Positions 42,464 to 50,657 of a DNA stretch of 64,000 nucleotides are shown in pieces; the first letter of the stretch is position 1, and each line of letters opens with the position of its first letter. The DNA comes from Streptomyces violaceoruber (GTDB lineage Bacteria > Actinomycetota > Actinomycetes > Streptomycetales > Streptomycetaceae), in contig NZ_CP137734.1 of assembly GCF_033406955.1 (NCBI RefSeq), positions 3,658,001-3,722,000 of the forward strand. The letters are read 5' to 3'. Below the pieces are notes generated by a model that was given only the letters and a program-made list of their open reading frames with translations, was not told the origin of the DNA and did no database searches. The translations under genes and the position numbers were made by a program.

Positions 42464-42967
42464 CACCGTGAAGTAGCGGGCGAAGGCCGGGACGATCTCC
42501 GTCTCCCCCACCTTGCCGTCGCCGTCCGTGTCGAGCGCGGCGGCGGCCTGCCGGGCGAGGTCCTCGGGCACGCCGAACGCGGTCAGCGCCCGCGCGGTGT
42601 CCGCGACGGTGACCGCCCCGTCACCGTCGGTGTCGGCGACGCCGAGGGCGGCGTGCAGGAAGGGCCGGGCGATCTCGGCGAACCGGTCGGGCTTGTCCCG
42701 CAGCCGCTTGACCGCTCCGGTGACGAACTCCTCGCGGGTGATGCGCTGGTCGCCGTCCCGGTCGGCGATGCCGGCCAGGCCCTGCCAGAGCGCCTCGGCA
42801 CCGCCGTACAGGGCCTGGCCCCTGTCCGAGCGGGCGGCGACGCCGAACTCGGCGAGCAGCGCCTTGGCCGCCCCGCTGAAGTCGGAACGGTCGATGTGGC
42901 CGTTGCCGTCCTGGTCGAAGGTGGTGAACCGCGCGGCGATCCTGCGCTCGTACTCGCTGTTGACCAT
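42455..42967 (-). CDS. Four-EF-hand calcium-binding protein (calerythrin-like)
   Basis: 170 aa soluble protein with four EF-hand loops: DQDGNGHIDRSDF, DRDGDQRITREEF, DTDGDGAVTVADT and DTDGDGKVGETEI. Spacing and length are those of bacterial calerythrin and eukaryotic sarcoplasmic calcium-binding proteins; Streptomyces has several. It probably buffers or senses calcium in the cytoplasm. The start is set at ATG 42967 because GGAGAGAG lies just upstream; an in-frame ATG 21 bases earlier lacks one. Its 3' end lies in a tandem array. Confidence 0.92.
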   Translation of the reverse strand: MVNSEYERRIAARFTTFDQDGNGHIDRSDFSGAAKALLAEFGVAARSDRGQALYGGAEALWQGLAGIADRDGDQRITREEFVTGAVKRLRDKPDRFAEIARPFLHAALGVADTDGDGAVTVADTARALTAFGVPEDLARQAAAALDTDGDGKVGETEIVPAFARYFTVPE

Positions 42968-43072
42968 GGCTCTCTCCGGCCGCCTCACGTCGGTGTTCGG
43001 GGTACGTCTCGCCCGGAGCGTACGTCGCCGGACGCGGCCGCGGGCCGGACTTGCCGCGATGTCCCGCGCGGC

Positions 43073-43453
43073 CTACGCGGAAAGGGGCCGCGGCTCGTCC
43101 CCGGTCGCCGAGGCGAGGTCGGGGTGGCAGTCGAAGAGCCGGCGCACGCCCAGCGCGCCGAGGACGCGGTTGACGTGGGAGCCGTCGACGGCTCCCTGGG
43201 CGGGCAGTATCAGGCGCAGCCTGCCCTGGCAGGAGCGGATGAGCCGCCGGGACGCGATGAGGACGCCGACCCCGCTGGAATCGCAGAACAGGACGTCGGA
43301 GAGGTCCAGGACGAGGCTGTGCCGCCCCTCCGCCACCTCGTCGTGCACGCGCTGCCGCAGCACCGGTGACGTCACCAGGTCCAGTTCGCCCGACACCTGG
43401 AGCACGGCCCACTGGCCCCGCTCGCCGCCGGTCACGTTGAACGTCACCACCAT
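43073..43453 (-). CDS. STAS-domain anti-sigma factor antagonist
   Basis: 126 aa SpoIIAA/RsbV-like protein. GELDLVTSPVLRQRVHDEVA and LVLDLSDVLFCDSSGVGVLI carry the usual phosphorylation region (the second Ser of DSSG). Such proteins bind GHKL anti-sigma kinases when dephosphorylated. A kinase-like ATPase gene lies 1.2 kb downstream on the same strand, and a sigma factor is divergent from it (329 bases between starts). The last 20 residues extend beyond the STAS fold. Confidence 0.9.
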   Translation of the reverse strand: MVVTFNVTGGERGQWAVLQVSGELDLVTSPVLRQRVHDEVAEGRHSLVLDLSDVLFCDSSGVGVLIASRRLIRSCQGRLRLILPAQGAVDGSHVNRVLGALGVRRLFDCHPDLASATGDEPRPLSA

Positions 43454-43782
43454 GCCCTTCCCTCGTCGGAACGTCTGGAATTTTCGGGATTCACCCGAAA
43501 CGGAAGCCGTGCCTACGCTTCATGGCGGCGCGCCTGCCCACCGGCCGTTCCCGCAAACGCCGCGGCGGAAACGGGGGCTGGTCGAAAGTGGCTCGTTTCA
43601 GATGGTTTCGATCCTGTTCGATCGAATTCGGTCGCACGATAGAGGGTAGTGGAGGCGCATATCACCTCCGGGCGTCCGGGGGCGCACATTGGAACAAAGG
43701 GGCGTGCGCTGTCGGACGTGCCGACTACATTCGGGGCGAGGGTGGCCGCAGGCTGGGACCGAGGAGGGGGTGGAGGGACCGC
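43454..43782. other. Divergent promoter region of STAS and sigma genes
   Basis: 329 bases, somewhat richer in A+T than the surroundings, so probably regulatory. It contains a perfect palindrome ttcgatcgaa (43617-43626) and agagggtagt at 43641-43650, a possible -10 region. No ORF with a good start precedes the sigma factor ATG. Confidence 0.5.
43617..43626. promoter_or_regulatory. Palindrome TTCGATCGAA upstream of the sigma factor gene
   Basis: A perfect 10-bp dyad about 20 bp before a possible -10 region and 157 bp before the sigma ATG. Function unknown. Confidence 0.35.
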
Positions 43783-44376
43783 ATGGCGAAGAGAGACGTG
43801 CCGCCGCGCTGGGACCGCAAGATGCAGCAGCGGCTCGCGCGCGGGGAGGCCGCCGCCCTGGGCGAGCTGTACGACCGGTTCGCCTCGCTGGTGCACGGCC
43901 TGGCGCACCGCGTGCTCGACGACGAGCGGGCCGCCGACCACATCACGCGCGACGTCTTCGCGCACGTCTGGGAGCATCCCGACGCCTACGACCCCCGGCA
44001 GGGCCCGCTGCGCACCTGGATCGCCACCCTCACCCACCGTTTCGCGGTCCAGCGGCTGCGCGCCACCGAGACCGCGGCCCTCGTCCGGGGCGGTGCGGGC
44101 ACCGCGGAGGAGCTGGAGACCAAGGTGCGGCACGCCTCGGTCGCCGCCCGGGCCGACTACATCGTCCAGTCCATGCCGGCTCCCCTGCGCGCCGCGCTGG
44201 AACTGGCCTATTTCCAGCGCCGCGACTACCGCCAGACCGCGGCCGACCTCGGCGTCACGGAGGACGAGGCCCGCCGCCGCCTCCGCCTGGGCCTGCAGCT
44301 CCTGTCCACCGCCCGCGACGCCGGCACCGCCCAGCACCCACCGGGGGCTCCGCCCGGGTACGGGGGTGCGGCATGA
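43783..44376 (+). CDS. ECF-like RNA polymerase sigma factor
   Basis: 197 aa. Region 2 at about residues 24-90 (LGELYDRFASLVHGLAHRVL, DVFAHVWEHPDAYDPRQGPL, RTWIATLTHRFAVQRLR) and region 4 at about 125-180 (MPAPLRAALELAYFQRRDYR, QTAADLGVTEDEARRRLRLG). ATG 43783 follows GGAGGG. Its last codons overlap the anti-sigma gene by ATGA, implying translational coupling and a dedicated sigma/anti-sigma pair. Corresponds by position to SCO4409. The regulon is unknown. Confidence 0.92.
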   Translation: MAKRDVPPRWDRKMQQRLARGEAAALGELYDRFASLVHGLAHRVLDDERAADHITRDVFAHVWEHPDAYDPRQGPLRTWIATLTHRFAVQRLRATETAALVRGGAGTAEELETKVRHASVAARADYIVQSMPAPLRAALELAYFQRRDYRQTAADLGVTEDEARRRLRLGLQLLSTARDAGTAQHPPGAPPGYGGAA

Positions 44377-45659
44377 CGGCGTACGACGAGAACGGTGAGA
44401 ACGGCCAGAACGACGAGACCGGCGAGAGCGACGACGGGGGCACCGGCACCGGCACCGGCACCGGCACCGGCACCGGCACCGGGGCGCGCATACCACTGCC
44501 CCGCGCCTCCGTCGAGGACGGCGGGCGGGCGCTGCCCGAGGCGGCGCCGGTCGCGCTGGAGCACCAAGTGCTGACGTCGCTGCTCGGCGCGTGGGCGCTG
44601 GCCGCCTGCTCGGCACCGGAGGCGGCGGCCGTCGAGGAGCACCTCGGGGAGTGCGACAGCTGTGCCGACGAGGCGCTGCGCCTGCGCGAGGCCGTCACGC
44701 TGCTCCAGCGGCCGGAGAGCCTCGACCTGGACCCCGCTCTGCACACCCGGGTCCTGGAGGGGTGCCTGGAGCGGCGTCCGCCCCGTATCCCGGTGCCCGA
44801 GTGGGCCGCCTCCTACGACGCCGAGACCGCGCGCCTCGACGCGCTGCTCCAGGACTTCGGGGACGCCGAGTGGCACGCCCCGGTCCGGCTGCGCTGGTTC
44901 GAGGACGACGGCGCCGCGAGCCGCCGCACGACCGTCGCCGGGGTCATCGCGCACCTGCTGACGGTCGACGGCACGGTCGCCGTCGGCCTGGGCCTCGACG
45001 ACCCGCTGGGTGACATCACCGCGCCCAGCGGCGGGCCGGCCGCGCGCACGGAGGCGTACTGGCGGGCCTCGCACTACCCGCCCACCCGCGCGGTGCGGGC
45101 GCCGTGGCGCGAGCAGAGCCACAGCATCGTCCGGACGGTGGCGTTCACCGGCGACGCGGGCGGCATGCCGGTCTCGTACGGAGACTTCGAGCTGCCGTTG
45201 CGGGACGCGATGCTGGACCGGGCGTTCGAGTGCTGGGTGCACGCGGAGGACATCGCCGAGGCGGTGGACTACCCCTACGCGCCGCCGTCCGCGCGCCATC
45301 TCAACGGCATGATCGACCTCGCCGCCCGGATGCTGCCGGGCGTCCTCGCGGCGCGCCGCCGGGCCGGTCTGGCCACGCCCGGCGGCGGTCCGCACCTGGT
45401 CGCCGCGGGTGGGCCGGGGCGCAGCCTGCGGCTGGAGATCGAGGGCTCGGGCGGCGGCGAGTGGCTCATCCCGCTGGACTCCCCCGGCGCGGTGGGCTCC
45501 GCCGACCACGAGGTGGCGCACGTCGCCCTGGACGGCGTGGAGTTCTGCCGGCTGGCGGCGGGCCACGTGCCTCCGGCCGAGGCGGCGGCGGGTCAGGCCG
45601 GGGACCGGGAGGCGATCAGGGACGTCCTGTTCGCGGCGGCCGGTCTGAGCCGGATGTAG
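44373..45659 (+). CDS. Zinc-binding anti-sigma factor fused to a maleylpyruvate-isomerase-like (DinB-fold) domain
   Basis: 428 aa. After a Gly/Thr-repeat leader, residues about 60-105 carry the zinc anti-sigma motif H-x3-C-x2-C (HLGECDSC). A long C-terminal part (about 130-428) resembles the MDMPI/DinB-type four-helix domain (VAGVIAHLLTVDGTVAVGLG, RDAMLDRAFECWVHAEDIAE). No membrane segment, so the anti-sigma is cytosolic. It overlaps the sigma gene by 4 nt (ATGA). The C-terminal domain could sense a thiol or metal, but this is inference. Its 3' end overlaps the convergent regulator gene by 44 bases. Confidence 0.88.
   Translation: MTAYDENGENGQNDETGESDDGGTGTGTGTGTGTGTGARIPLPRASVEDGGRALPEAAPVALEHQVLTSLLGAWALAACSAPEAAAVEEHLGECDSCADEALRLREAVTLLQRPESLDLDPALHTRVLEGCLERRPPRIPVPEWAASYDAETARLDALLQDFGDAEWHAPVRLRWFEDDGAASRRTTVAGVIAHLLTVDGTVAVGLGLDDPLGDITAPSGGPAARTEAYWRASHYPPTRAVRAPWREQSHSIVRTVAFTGDAGGMPVSYGDFELPLRDAMLDRAFECWVHAEDIAEAVDYPYAPPSARHLNGMIDLAARMLPGVLAARRRAGLATPGGGPHLVAAGGPGRSLRLEIEGSGGGEWLIPLDSPGAVGSADHEVAHVALDGVEFCRLAAGHVPPAEAAAGQAGDREAIRDVLFAAAGLSRM
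44439..44480 (+). repeat. In-frame hexanucleotide repeat (ggcacc)x7 in the anti-sigma gene
   Basis: Seven perfect copies encode a Gly-Thr run near the anti-sigma N-terminus. The unit is a multiple of three, so slippage would lengthen or shorten the protein without a frameshift. Confidence 0.95.
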
Positions 45660-46389
45660 CGTCGCCCTCAGGGGGTGCGGCGGGCGCCGTGTGGAGGACC
45701 TCGCGGGCCTGGTCCGCGGCCCGGACGATGCTCTCGGAGATGAAGTCGAGGAAGCGGGCGATGTTCTCCAGGCGCTCGGCCGCCGGGGTGCCGGAGCCCA
45801 GGACGCCGACGCCCTGGCGTGCGGTTTCGGCCACCAGAAGGGTCCCGCGGGCGCTGGCGACCATGGACTGGTACCAGACGTCGTCGTCGATGACGTAGCG
45901 CTCGCGGCGCGACGCGTCGCGTTCCCGGCGGACCAGGCCCTGCTCGTCCAGGAAGGCGACCGCCTTGGAGACGGACGCCGGGCTGACCTGGAGGTGCCGG
46001 ACGAGTTCGGACGCGGTGAGGCTGCCGCTGTCGCTGACGCAGAGGCACGCCATCACCCGGGCCATCATCTTCGGCGTGCCCTGCTGTATGAAGACGGTGG
46101 TCAGCGTCTCCTCGTACTCGCGCACGGCCTCGGCGTCCCGCCCGTGGGCGGGCGGGAGCGCCTGCGGCCCCCGGGGAGCCGCCTGCCTGCGCCGGTGGGC
46201 GCGGCGCTCGGTGGCCCGGTGGGCGAGGTCGGCGCGGTACGCGGTGGGACCGCCGTTGCGCATCACCTCGCGCGTGATCGTCGAGGTGGGGCGGTCGAGG
46301 CGCCTCGCGATCTCCGCGTAGGCGAGGCCGTCGGCCAGCCCCAGCGCGATCTGCTGACGTTCCTGCTGAGTGAGCCTGCCGCCCGGCAT
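45616..46389 (-). CDS. Dual-HTH regulator: IS30-type HTH fused to a GbsR/MarR-like winged helix
   Basis: 257 aa. Residues about 5-47 (LTQQERQQIALGLADGLAYA, EIARRLDRPTSTITREVMRN) look like the HTH_38 motif of IS30 transposases and some regulators. Residues about 90-190 look like a GbsR/MarR winged helix (MMARVMACLCVSDSGSLTAS, ELVRHLQVSPASVSKAVAFL, DEQGLVRRERDASRRERYVI), followed by a helical end. Two potential DNA-binding modules in one chain is unusual. It is divergent from the DUF4097-ABC operon across repeated GTTGCAAC-like sites, one covering its own -35. Its 3' end overlaps the anti-sigma gene by 44 nt. Confidence 0.85.
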   Translation of the reverse strand: MPGGRLTQQERQQIALGLADGLAYAEIARRLDRPTSTITREVMRNGGPTAYRADLAHRATERRAHRRRQAAPRGPQALPPAHGRDAEAVREYEETLTTVFIQQGTPKMMARVMACLCVSDSGSLTASELVRHLQVSPASVSKAVAFLDEQGLVRRERDASRRERYVIDDDVWYQSMVASARGTLLVAETARQGVGVLGSGTPAAERLENIARFLDFISESIVRAADQAREVLHTAPAAPPEGDATSGSDRPPRTGRP

Positions 46390-46421
46390 CGTGATCTCCT
46401 TCGCGTCCCCTGATGCGCCCG

Positions 46422-46574
46422 ACTATAGCGTTCACTCTCACTCCATTGCAACGACAACTGATCTGGCGTTGCATTGCTTTACAGACCGTTGCAACGAATT
46501 AGCGGCTCTGACCTGCATGGCTCCCATCCCATCGCAACAAGTCTATTGAGGCATCCTCGAACGCAACGTAGCGT
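46422..46574. promoter_or_regulatory. Divergent promoters with repeated GTTGCAAC-type sites
   Basis: Minus-strand promoter: TATAGT (46422-46427), 18-bp spacer, TTGCAA (46446-46451). Plus-strand promoter: TTGAGG (46546-46551), 17-bp spacer, TAGCGT (46569-46574). Sites: CATTGCAACG (46444), CGTTGCATTG (46467), the perfect palindrome CGTTGCAACG (46487), and weaker CATCGCAACA (46530) and CGCAACG near 46562. The region is conspicuously A+T-rich for this genome. One site covers the regulator's own -35. Confidence 0.7.
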
Positions 46575-46620
46575 TTCTCATGTCAGAAAGAACGACGGGC
46601 AACGCAAACGGGAGACCACC

Positions 46621-47286
46621 ATGCAGACCTTCGACACCCCCGCCCCGATCTCCGCTCTCCTCGACGTCCCGGCGGGCCGCATCCGGTTCATCGCCGCCGA
46701 CCGGACCGACACCACGGTCGAGGTCCTGCCCGCGGACGCCTCGAAGGGACGTGACGTGAAGGTGGCCGAGCAGACCAGGGTCGAGTTCGGCGACGGCGTC
46801 CTGCGGATCGAAACCGGGGTGAAGCACCCGTTCATGGGCGCCTCCGGCGCCGTCGAGGTGACGGTCCGGCTGCCCGCCGGCTCCCGCGTCGAGGCCAAGG
46901 CGGCAGCCGCCGAGTTCCGGGGCGTCGGACGGCTCGGCGATGTCGGCTTCGAGGGCGCGCACGGCCCGGTCAAGCTCGACGAGGCCGCGAGCGTCCGCCT
47001 CGCCACCGCCGCCGGTGACATCTCGGTCGGCCGTCTGGACGGCCCCGCCGACATCCGCACCGAGAAGGGCGACATCCGGATCGCCGAGGCGGTGCGCGGC
47101 GAGGTCGTGCTGCGCACCGGGTCGGGCGACCTCTCGGTGGGCGCCGCCGCCGGGGTCTCCGCCTCACTGGACGCCGGCACCTCCTACGGCCGCGTCCACA
47201 ACGCGCTCAGGAACACCGACGGCACCCCCGGCCTGACCATCCACGCGACCACCGCCCACGGCGACATCACCGCCCGCAGCCTCTGA
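46621..47286 (+). CDS. DUF4097-family beta-strand-repeat protein
   Basis: 221 aa with the repeating short beta-strand pattern of DUF4097/DUF4098 proteins (VEVTVRLPAGSRVEAKAAAA, VRLATAAGDISVGRLDGPAD, IRTEKGDIRIAEA, VVLRTGSGDLSVGAAAG), predicted to form a beta-helix-like stack. No signal peptide; function unknown. ATG 46621 follows GGGAGA. It is the first gene of an apparent operon: the ABC ATPase begins 12 bases after its stop. In many actinobacteria DUF4097 genes sit with ABC exporters and small regulators, as here. Confidence 0.88.
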   Translation: MQTFDTPAPISALLDVPAGRIRFIAADRTDTTVEVLPADASKGRDVKVAEQTRVEFGDGVLRIETGVKHPFMGASGAVEVTVRLPAGSRVEAKAAAAEFRGVGRLGDVGFEGAHGPVKLDEAASVRLATAAGDISVGRLDGPADIRTEKGDIRIAEAVRGEVVLRTGSGDLSVGAAAGVSASLDAGTSYGRVHNALRNTDGTPGLTIHATTAHGDITARSL

Positions 47287-47298
47287 GGAGCAGCAGTC

Positions 47299-48273
47299 AT
47301 GACCAGCTCGGCCATCACCGCGAACGGACTGCGCAAGTCCTACGGCGACAAGACCGTCCTCGACGGCATCGACCTGGCCGTCCCCGAAGGAACGGTCTTC
47401 TCCCTGCTCGGCCCGAACGGCGCCGGGAAGACCACCGCCGTCAAGATCCTCTCCACCCTCGTCACCCCCGACGCCGGCGACATCCGCGTCGGCGGCCACG
47501 ATCTCGCCTCCGCTCCGCAGGCCGTGCGCGGCGCGATCGGGGTCACCGGCCAGTTCTCCGCCGTGGACGGCCTGATCACCGGCGAGGAGAACATGCTCCT
47601 CATGGCGGACCTGCACCACCTCCCCCGCCCCGAGGGCCGGCGGGTCGCCGCCGAACTGCTGGAGCGCTTCGACCTCACCGAGGCCGCCGGCAAGCCCGCC
47701 TCCACCTACTCCGGCGGCATGAAACGGCGCCTGGACATCGCCATGACCCTGGTCGGCGACCCCCGCATCATCTTCCTCGACGAGCCCACCACCGGCCTCG
47801 ACCCCCGCTCCCGCCACACCATGTGGCAGATCATCCGCGCCCTCGTCACCGACGGCGTCACCGTCTTCCTCACCACCCAGTACCTGGAGGAGGCCGACGA
47901 ACTCGCCGACCGCATCGCCGTGCTCCACGACGGCAGGATCGCCGCCGAAGGCACCGCCGAGGAACTGAAGCGGCTCGTCCCCGGCGGACACGTCCGGCTC
48001 CGCTTCACCGACCCCACCGCCTACCGCGACGCCACCGCCGCGCTGCCCCACAGCGCCGGCGACGACAACACCCTCACCCTCCAGATCCCCAGCGACGGCA
48101 GCCAGCGCGACCTGCGCACCATCCTCGACCGCCTCGACGACGCCGGCATCGAGGCCGACGAACTCACCGTCCACACCCCCGACCTCGACGACGTCTTCTT
48201 CGCCCTCACCGCAACCACCGCCCCCGCCGCCGTCCCCGCCCAGACCGACGCGACCAAGGAGACCGTCCGATGA
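47299..48273 (+). CDS. ABC exporter ATP-binding protein (DrrA-like)
   Basis: 324 aa. Walker A GPNGAGKTT, Q-loop (VTGQFSAVD), signature SGGMKRR, Walker B IIFLDEPTTGLD, and H-loop replaced by Gln in VFLTTQYLEEADELAD, a feature of the DrrA daunorubicin-exporter family. The C-terminal 90 residues are the DrrA-type regulatory extension. It works with the permease whose start overlaps its stop (ATGA). Such two-gene exporters confer resistance to drugs or peptides; the substrate here is unknown. Confidence 0.93.
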   Translation: MTSSAITANGLRKSYGDKTVLDGIDLAVPEGTVFSLLGPNGAGKTTAVKILSTLVTPDAGDIRVGGHDLASAPQAVRGAIGVTGQFSAVDGLITGEENMLLMADLHHLPRPEGRRVAAELLERFDLTEAAGKPASTYSGGMKRRLDIAMTLVGDPRIIFLDEPTTGLDPRSRHTMWQIIRALVTDGVTVFLTTQYLEEADELADRIAVLHDGRIAAEGTAEELKRLVPGGHVRLRFTDPTAYRDATAALPHSAGDDNTLTLQIPSDGSQRDLRTILDRLDDAGIEADELTVHTPDLDDVFFALTATTAPAAVPAQTDATKETVR

Positions 48274-49058
48274 GCAACCTCTCCCTCGCCGTGCGCGACT
48301 CGTCCACCATGCTGCGCCGCAACCTCCTGCACGCCCGCCGCTACCCCTCCCTCACCCTGAACCTCCTGCTCACGCCGGTCATGCTGCTGCTCCTCTTCGT
48401 CTACGTCTTCGGCGACGCGATGAGCGCCGGCATCGGCGGCGGCGGCGACCGCTCCGACTACGTCTCCTACCTCGTGCCGGGCCTGCTCCTGATGACCATC
48501 GGATCCACCACGATCGGCACCGCGGTCTCCGTCTCCAACGACATGACCGAGGGCATCATCGCCCGCTTCCGCACCATGGCCATCCACCGCGGCTCCGTGC
48601 TCGTCGGGCACGTCATCGGCAGCGTGGTGCAGTCGATCATGAGCGTGGTCCTCGTCGGCGCCGTCGGCGTGGCCATCGGCTTCCGCTCCACCGACGCCAC
48701 CGCCCTGGAGTGGCTGGCGGCCTTCGGGCTGCTCCTGCTCTTCACGCTGGCGCTGACCTGGATCGCGGTCGGCATGGGACTGATCAGCCCGAACGCCGAG
48801 GCCGCCAGCAACAACGCGCTGCCGCTGATCTTCCTCCCGCTGATCTCCAGCGCCTTCGTCCCCATCGACTCGATGCCGGGCTGGTTCCAGCCGATCGCCG
48901 AGTACCAGCCGTTCACGCCCGCCATCGAGACCCTGCGCGGCCTCCTCCTCGGCACCGGGATCGGCCACAACGGCTGGCTCGCCCTCGGCTGGTGCCTCGC
49001 CCTCACCACGCTCGGCTACGTCTGGGCGACCTCGAAGTTCAACAGCGACCCGAATTGA
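48270..49058 (+). CDS. ABC-2 type permease (DrrB-like)
   Basis: 262 aa with six hydrophobic segments and the ABC2_membrane pattern (NLLHARRYPSLTLNLLLTPV, YVSYLVPGLLLMTIGSTTIG, EGIIARFRTMAIHRGSVLVG, ISPNAEAASNNALPLIFLPL). It forms the channel for the preceding ATPase, to which it is translationally coupled by a 4-nt overlap. It ends the operon DUF4097-ATPase-permease, 41 bases from the convergent purU gene. Confidence 0.92.
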   Translation: MSNLSLAVRDSSTMLRRNLLHARRYPSLTLNLLLTPVMLLLLFVYVFGDAMSAGIGGGGDRSDYVSYLVPGLLLMTIGSTTIGTAVSVSNDMTEGIIARFRTMAIHRGSVLVGHVIGSVVQSIMSVVLVGAVGVAIGFRSTDATALEWLAAFGLLLLFTLALTWIAVGMGLISPNAEAASNNALPLIFLPLISSAFVPIDSMPGWFQPIAEYQPFTPAIETLRGLLLGTGIGHNGWLALGWCLALTTLGYVWATSKFNSDPN

Positions 49059-49099
49059 CCGAGGCGACCGCCGGTCGACCCGGCCCCATGGGACGGGTC

Positions 49100-49993
49100 C
49101 TAGGCGAAGACGACCGTCCGGCGGCCGTTGAGCAGGATCCTCCGCTCCGCGTGCCACTTCACGGCCCGCGCCAGCGCCTGGCACTCCACGTCACGCCCGA
49201 TCGCCACCAGCTGATCGGGCGTGACGTCGTGCCCGACCCGCTCGACCTCCTGCTCGATGATCGGCCCCTCGTCGAGGTCGGCCGTCACGTAGTGCGCCGT
49301 CGCGCCGATCAGCTTCACTCCCCGCGCATGCGCCTGGTGGTACGGCTTCGCGCCCTTGAAGCTCGGCAGGAAGGAGTGGTGGATGTTGATGATCCGGCCG
49401 CTGAGCGCCTTGCACAGGTCGTCCGAGAGGACCTGCATGTAGCGGGCCAGCACGACGAGTTCGACGTTCTCCTCGCGCACGATCTCCAGGACCCGGGCCT
49501 CGGCCTCCGGCTTGGTGTCCTTCGTCACGGGGATGTGGTGGAAGGGGATGTCGTAGGACCCCACCAGCTCCGCGAAGTCGGTGTGGTTGGACACCACAGC
49601 CGCGATCTCCACGGGCAGCGCGCCGATCCGGGCGCGGAAGAGCAGGTCGTTCAGGCAGTGCCCGAACCTGCTCACCATGAGCACGATGCGCGTCTTCGCG
49701 TCGGCCCGGTTGATCTGCCAGTCCATGTGGAAGGCGTCGCCGATCGCGGTGAAGCTGGCGCGCAGCTTGTCCACGGTCACCGGCTCACCGGCCGAGAAGT
49801 GGACCCGCATGAAGAACAGACCCGTGTCGTGGTCCCCGAACTGCTGACTGTCCTCGATGTTGCAGCCGGTCATGAACAGGTAGCTCGAGACGGCGTGCAC
49901 GATGCCCTGCTTGTCGGGGCAGGACAGGGTGAGGACGTACTGGTCGGCCGGGGCGTCGGCCGAGGGGACGGCGGCGGAGGACTGCGCGTTCAT
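49100..49993 (-). CDS. purU: Formyltetrahydrofolate deformylase (PurU)
   Basis: 297 aa cytoplasmic enzyme hydrolysing 10-formyl-THF to formate and THF, balancing one-carbon pools. Residues about 18-95 are an ACT domain (YVLTLSCPDKQGIVHAVSSY). The rest is the formyltransferase-like catalytic domain with NIHHSFLPSFKGAKPYHQAH (Asn/His of the active site) and ATAHYVTADLDEGPIIEQE (catalytic Asp). ATG 49993 has no obvious ribosome site. The gene upstream on the same strand is a small conserved protein 47 bases away. Corresponds to SCO4403 by position. Confidence 0.95.
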   Translation of the reverse strand: MNAQSSAAVPSADAPADQYVLTLSCPDKQGIVHAVSSYLFMTGCNIEDSQQFGDHDTGLFFMRVHFSAGEPVTVDKLRASFTAIGDAFHMDWQINRADAKTRIVLMVSRFGHCLNDLLFRARIGALPVEIAAVVSNHTDFAELVGSYDIPFHHIPVTKDTKPEAEARVLEIVREENVELVVLARYMQVLSDDLCKALSGRIINIHHSFLPSFKGAKPYHQAHARGVKLIGATAHYVTADLDEGPIIEQEVERVGHDVTPDQLVAIGRDVECQALARAVKWHAERRILLNGRRTVVFA

Positions 49994-50040
49994 GCAGCAC
50001 AGGGTCCCATATCCGGCCTCCCGGACCGCGTGCCGTCCCG

Positions 50041-50541
50041 TCAGGCGGACCGGGTGAGGATCTGCAGCACCTCGAGCGTGCGCGGCTCGGCCTCCGGGTC
50101 CTCGCCGTCGCTGGTGGCCAGCCGCACGTGCGCGTCGCGCGCCGCCCGCACCGCCTCCGGCCAGTCCGCGTGCGCCAGGTACGCGGTCACCGGCGCGTCC
50201 GGCCCGACCTGGTGCATGATCCGCAGGACCCGCAGCACGGCGGTGTCGACCAGCGCCGCCTCCTGCGAGTCGCGGAAGACCGTGCCCACGTACTTCTCGG
50301 CCGACCAGTGGTCCAGCCAGGTGTCCTCCACCAGGCGGTACACGGCGTCGGTGACGTCCCCGTAGCCCTCGACGCCGGCCAGCCAGACGTCCTGCTGGAA
50401 GGCGGGGGCGGAGAGCATGTGCAGCGCGGAGCGCACCTGACTGCGCCAGCGCCACCACGGCATGTCGTTGAGTGGCATGCCGCCCATGGTGGTGGAGCGA
50501 CGGCCGCGACGGGAAGAGTTCTCCGAACCTTGCACGGTCAT
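50041..50541 (-). CDS. Conserved small soluble protein (SCO4402-like)
   Basis: 166 aa, widely conserved in Streptomyces but without known function. The helical core includes PWWRWRSQVRSALHMLSAPA, FQQDVWLAGVEGYGDVTDAV and YRLVEDTWLDHWSAEKYVGT, with several Trp. The first 18 residues are basic and disordered. The start is uncertain: ATG 50541, GTG two codons later (8 nt after a TAGGAT box, leaderless-like), or ATG 50487. It precedes purU on the same strand and may share its transcript. Confidence 0.72.
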   Translation of the reverse strand: MTVQGSENSSRRGRRSTTMGGMPLNDMPWWRWRSQVRSALHMLSAPAFQQDVWLAGVEGYGDVTDAVYRLVEDTWLDHWSAEKYVGTVFRDSQEAALVDTAVLRVLRIMHQVGPDAPVTAYLAHADWPEAVRAARDAHVRLATSDGEDPEAEPRTLEVLQILTRSA

Positions 50542-50657
50542 CGATCCTACGTTCCTCTTCCCCGCGCCCCGCCGGCCCCCGCAATTCACCTCCGCGTCAC
50601 CACGCGTTGACCGCAGGTCACTCCCCGGTTGGCCGGGTGACGGAATCGTGCGGGGAC

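Noticed and set aside
44437-44483. Hexanucleotide repeat considered as a phase-variable frameshift switch
   Set aside because: The unit is six bases, so copy-number change keeps the frame; it can only vary protein length.
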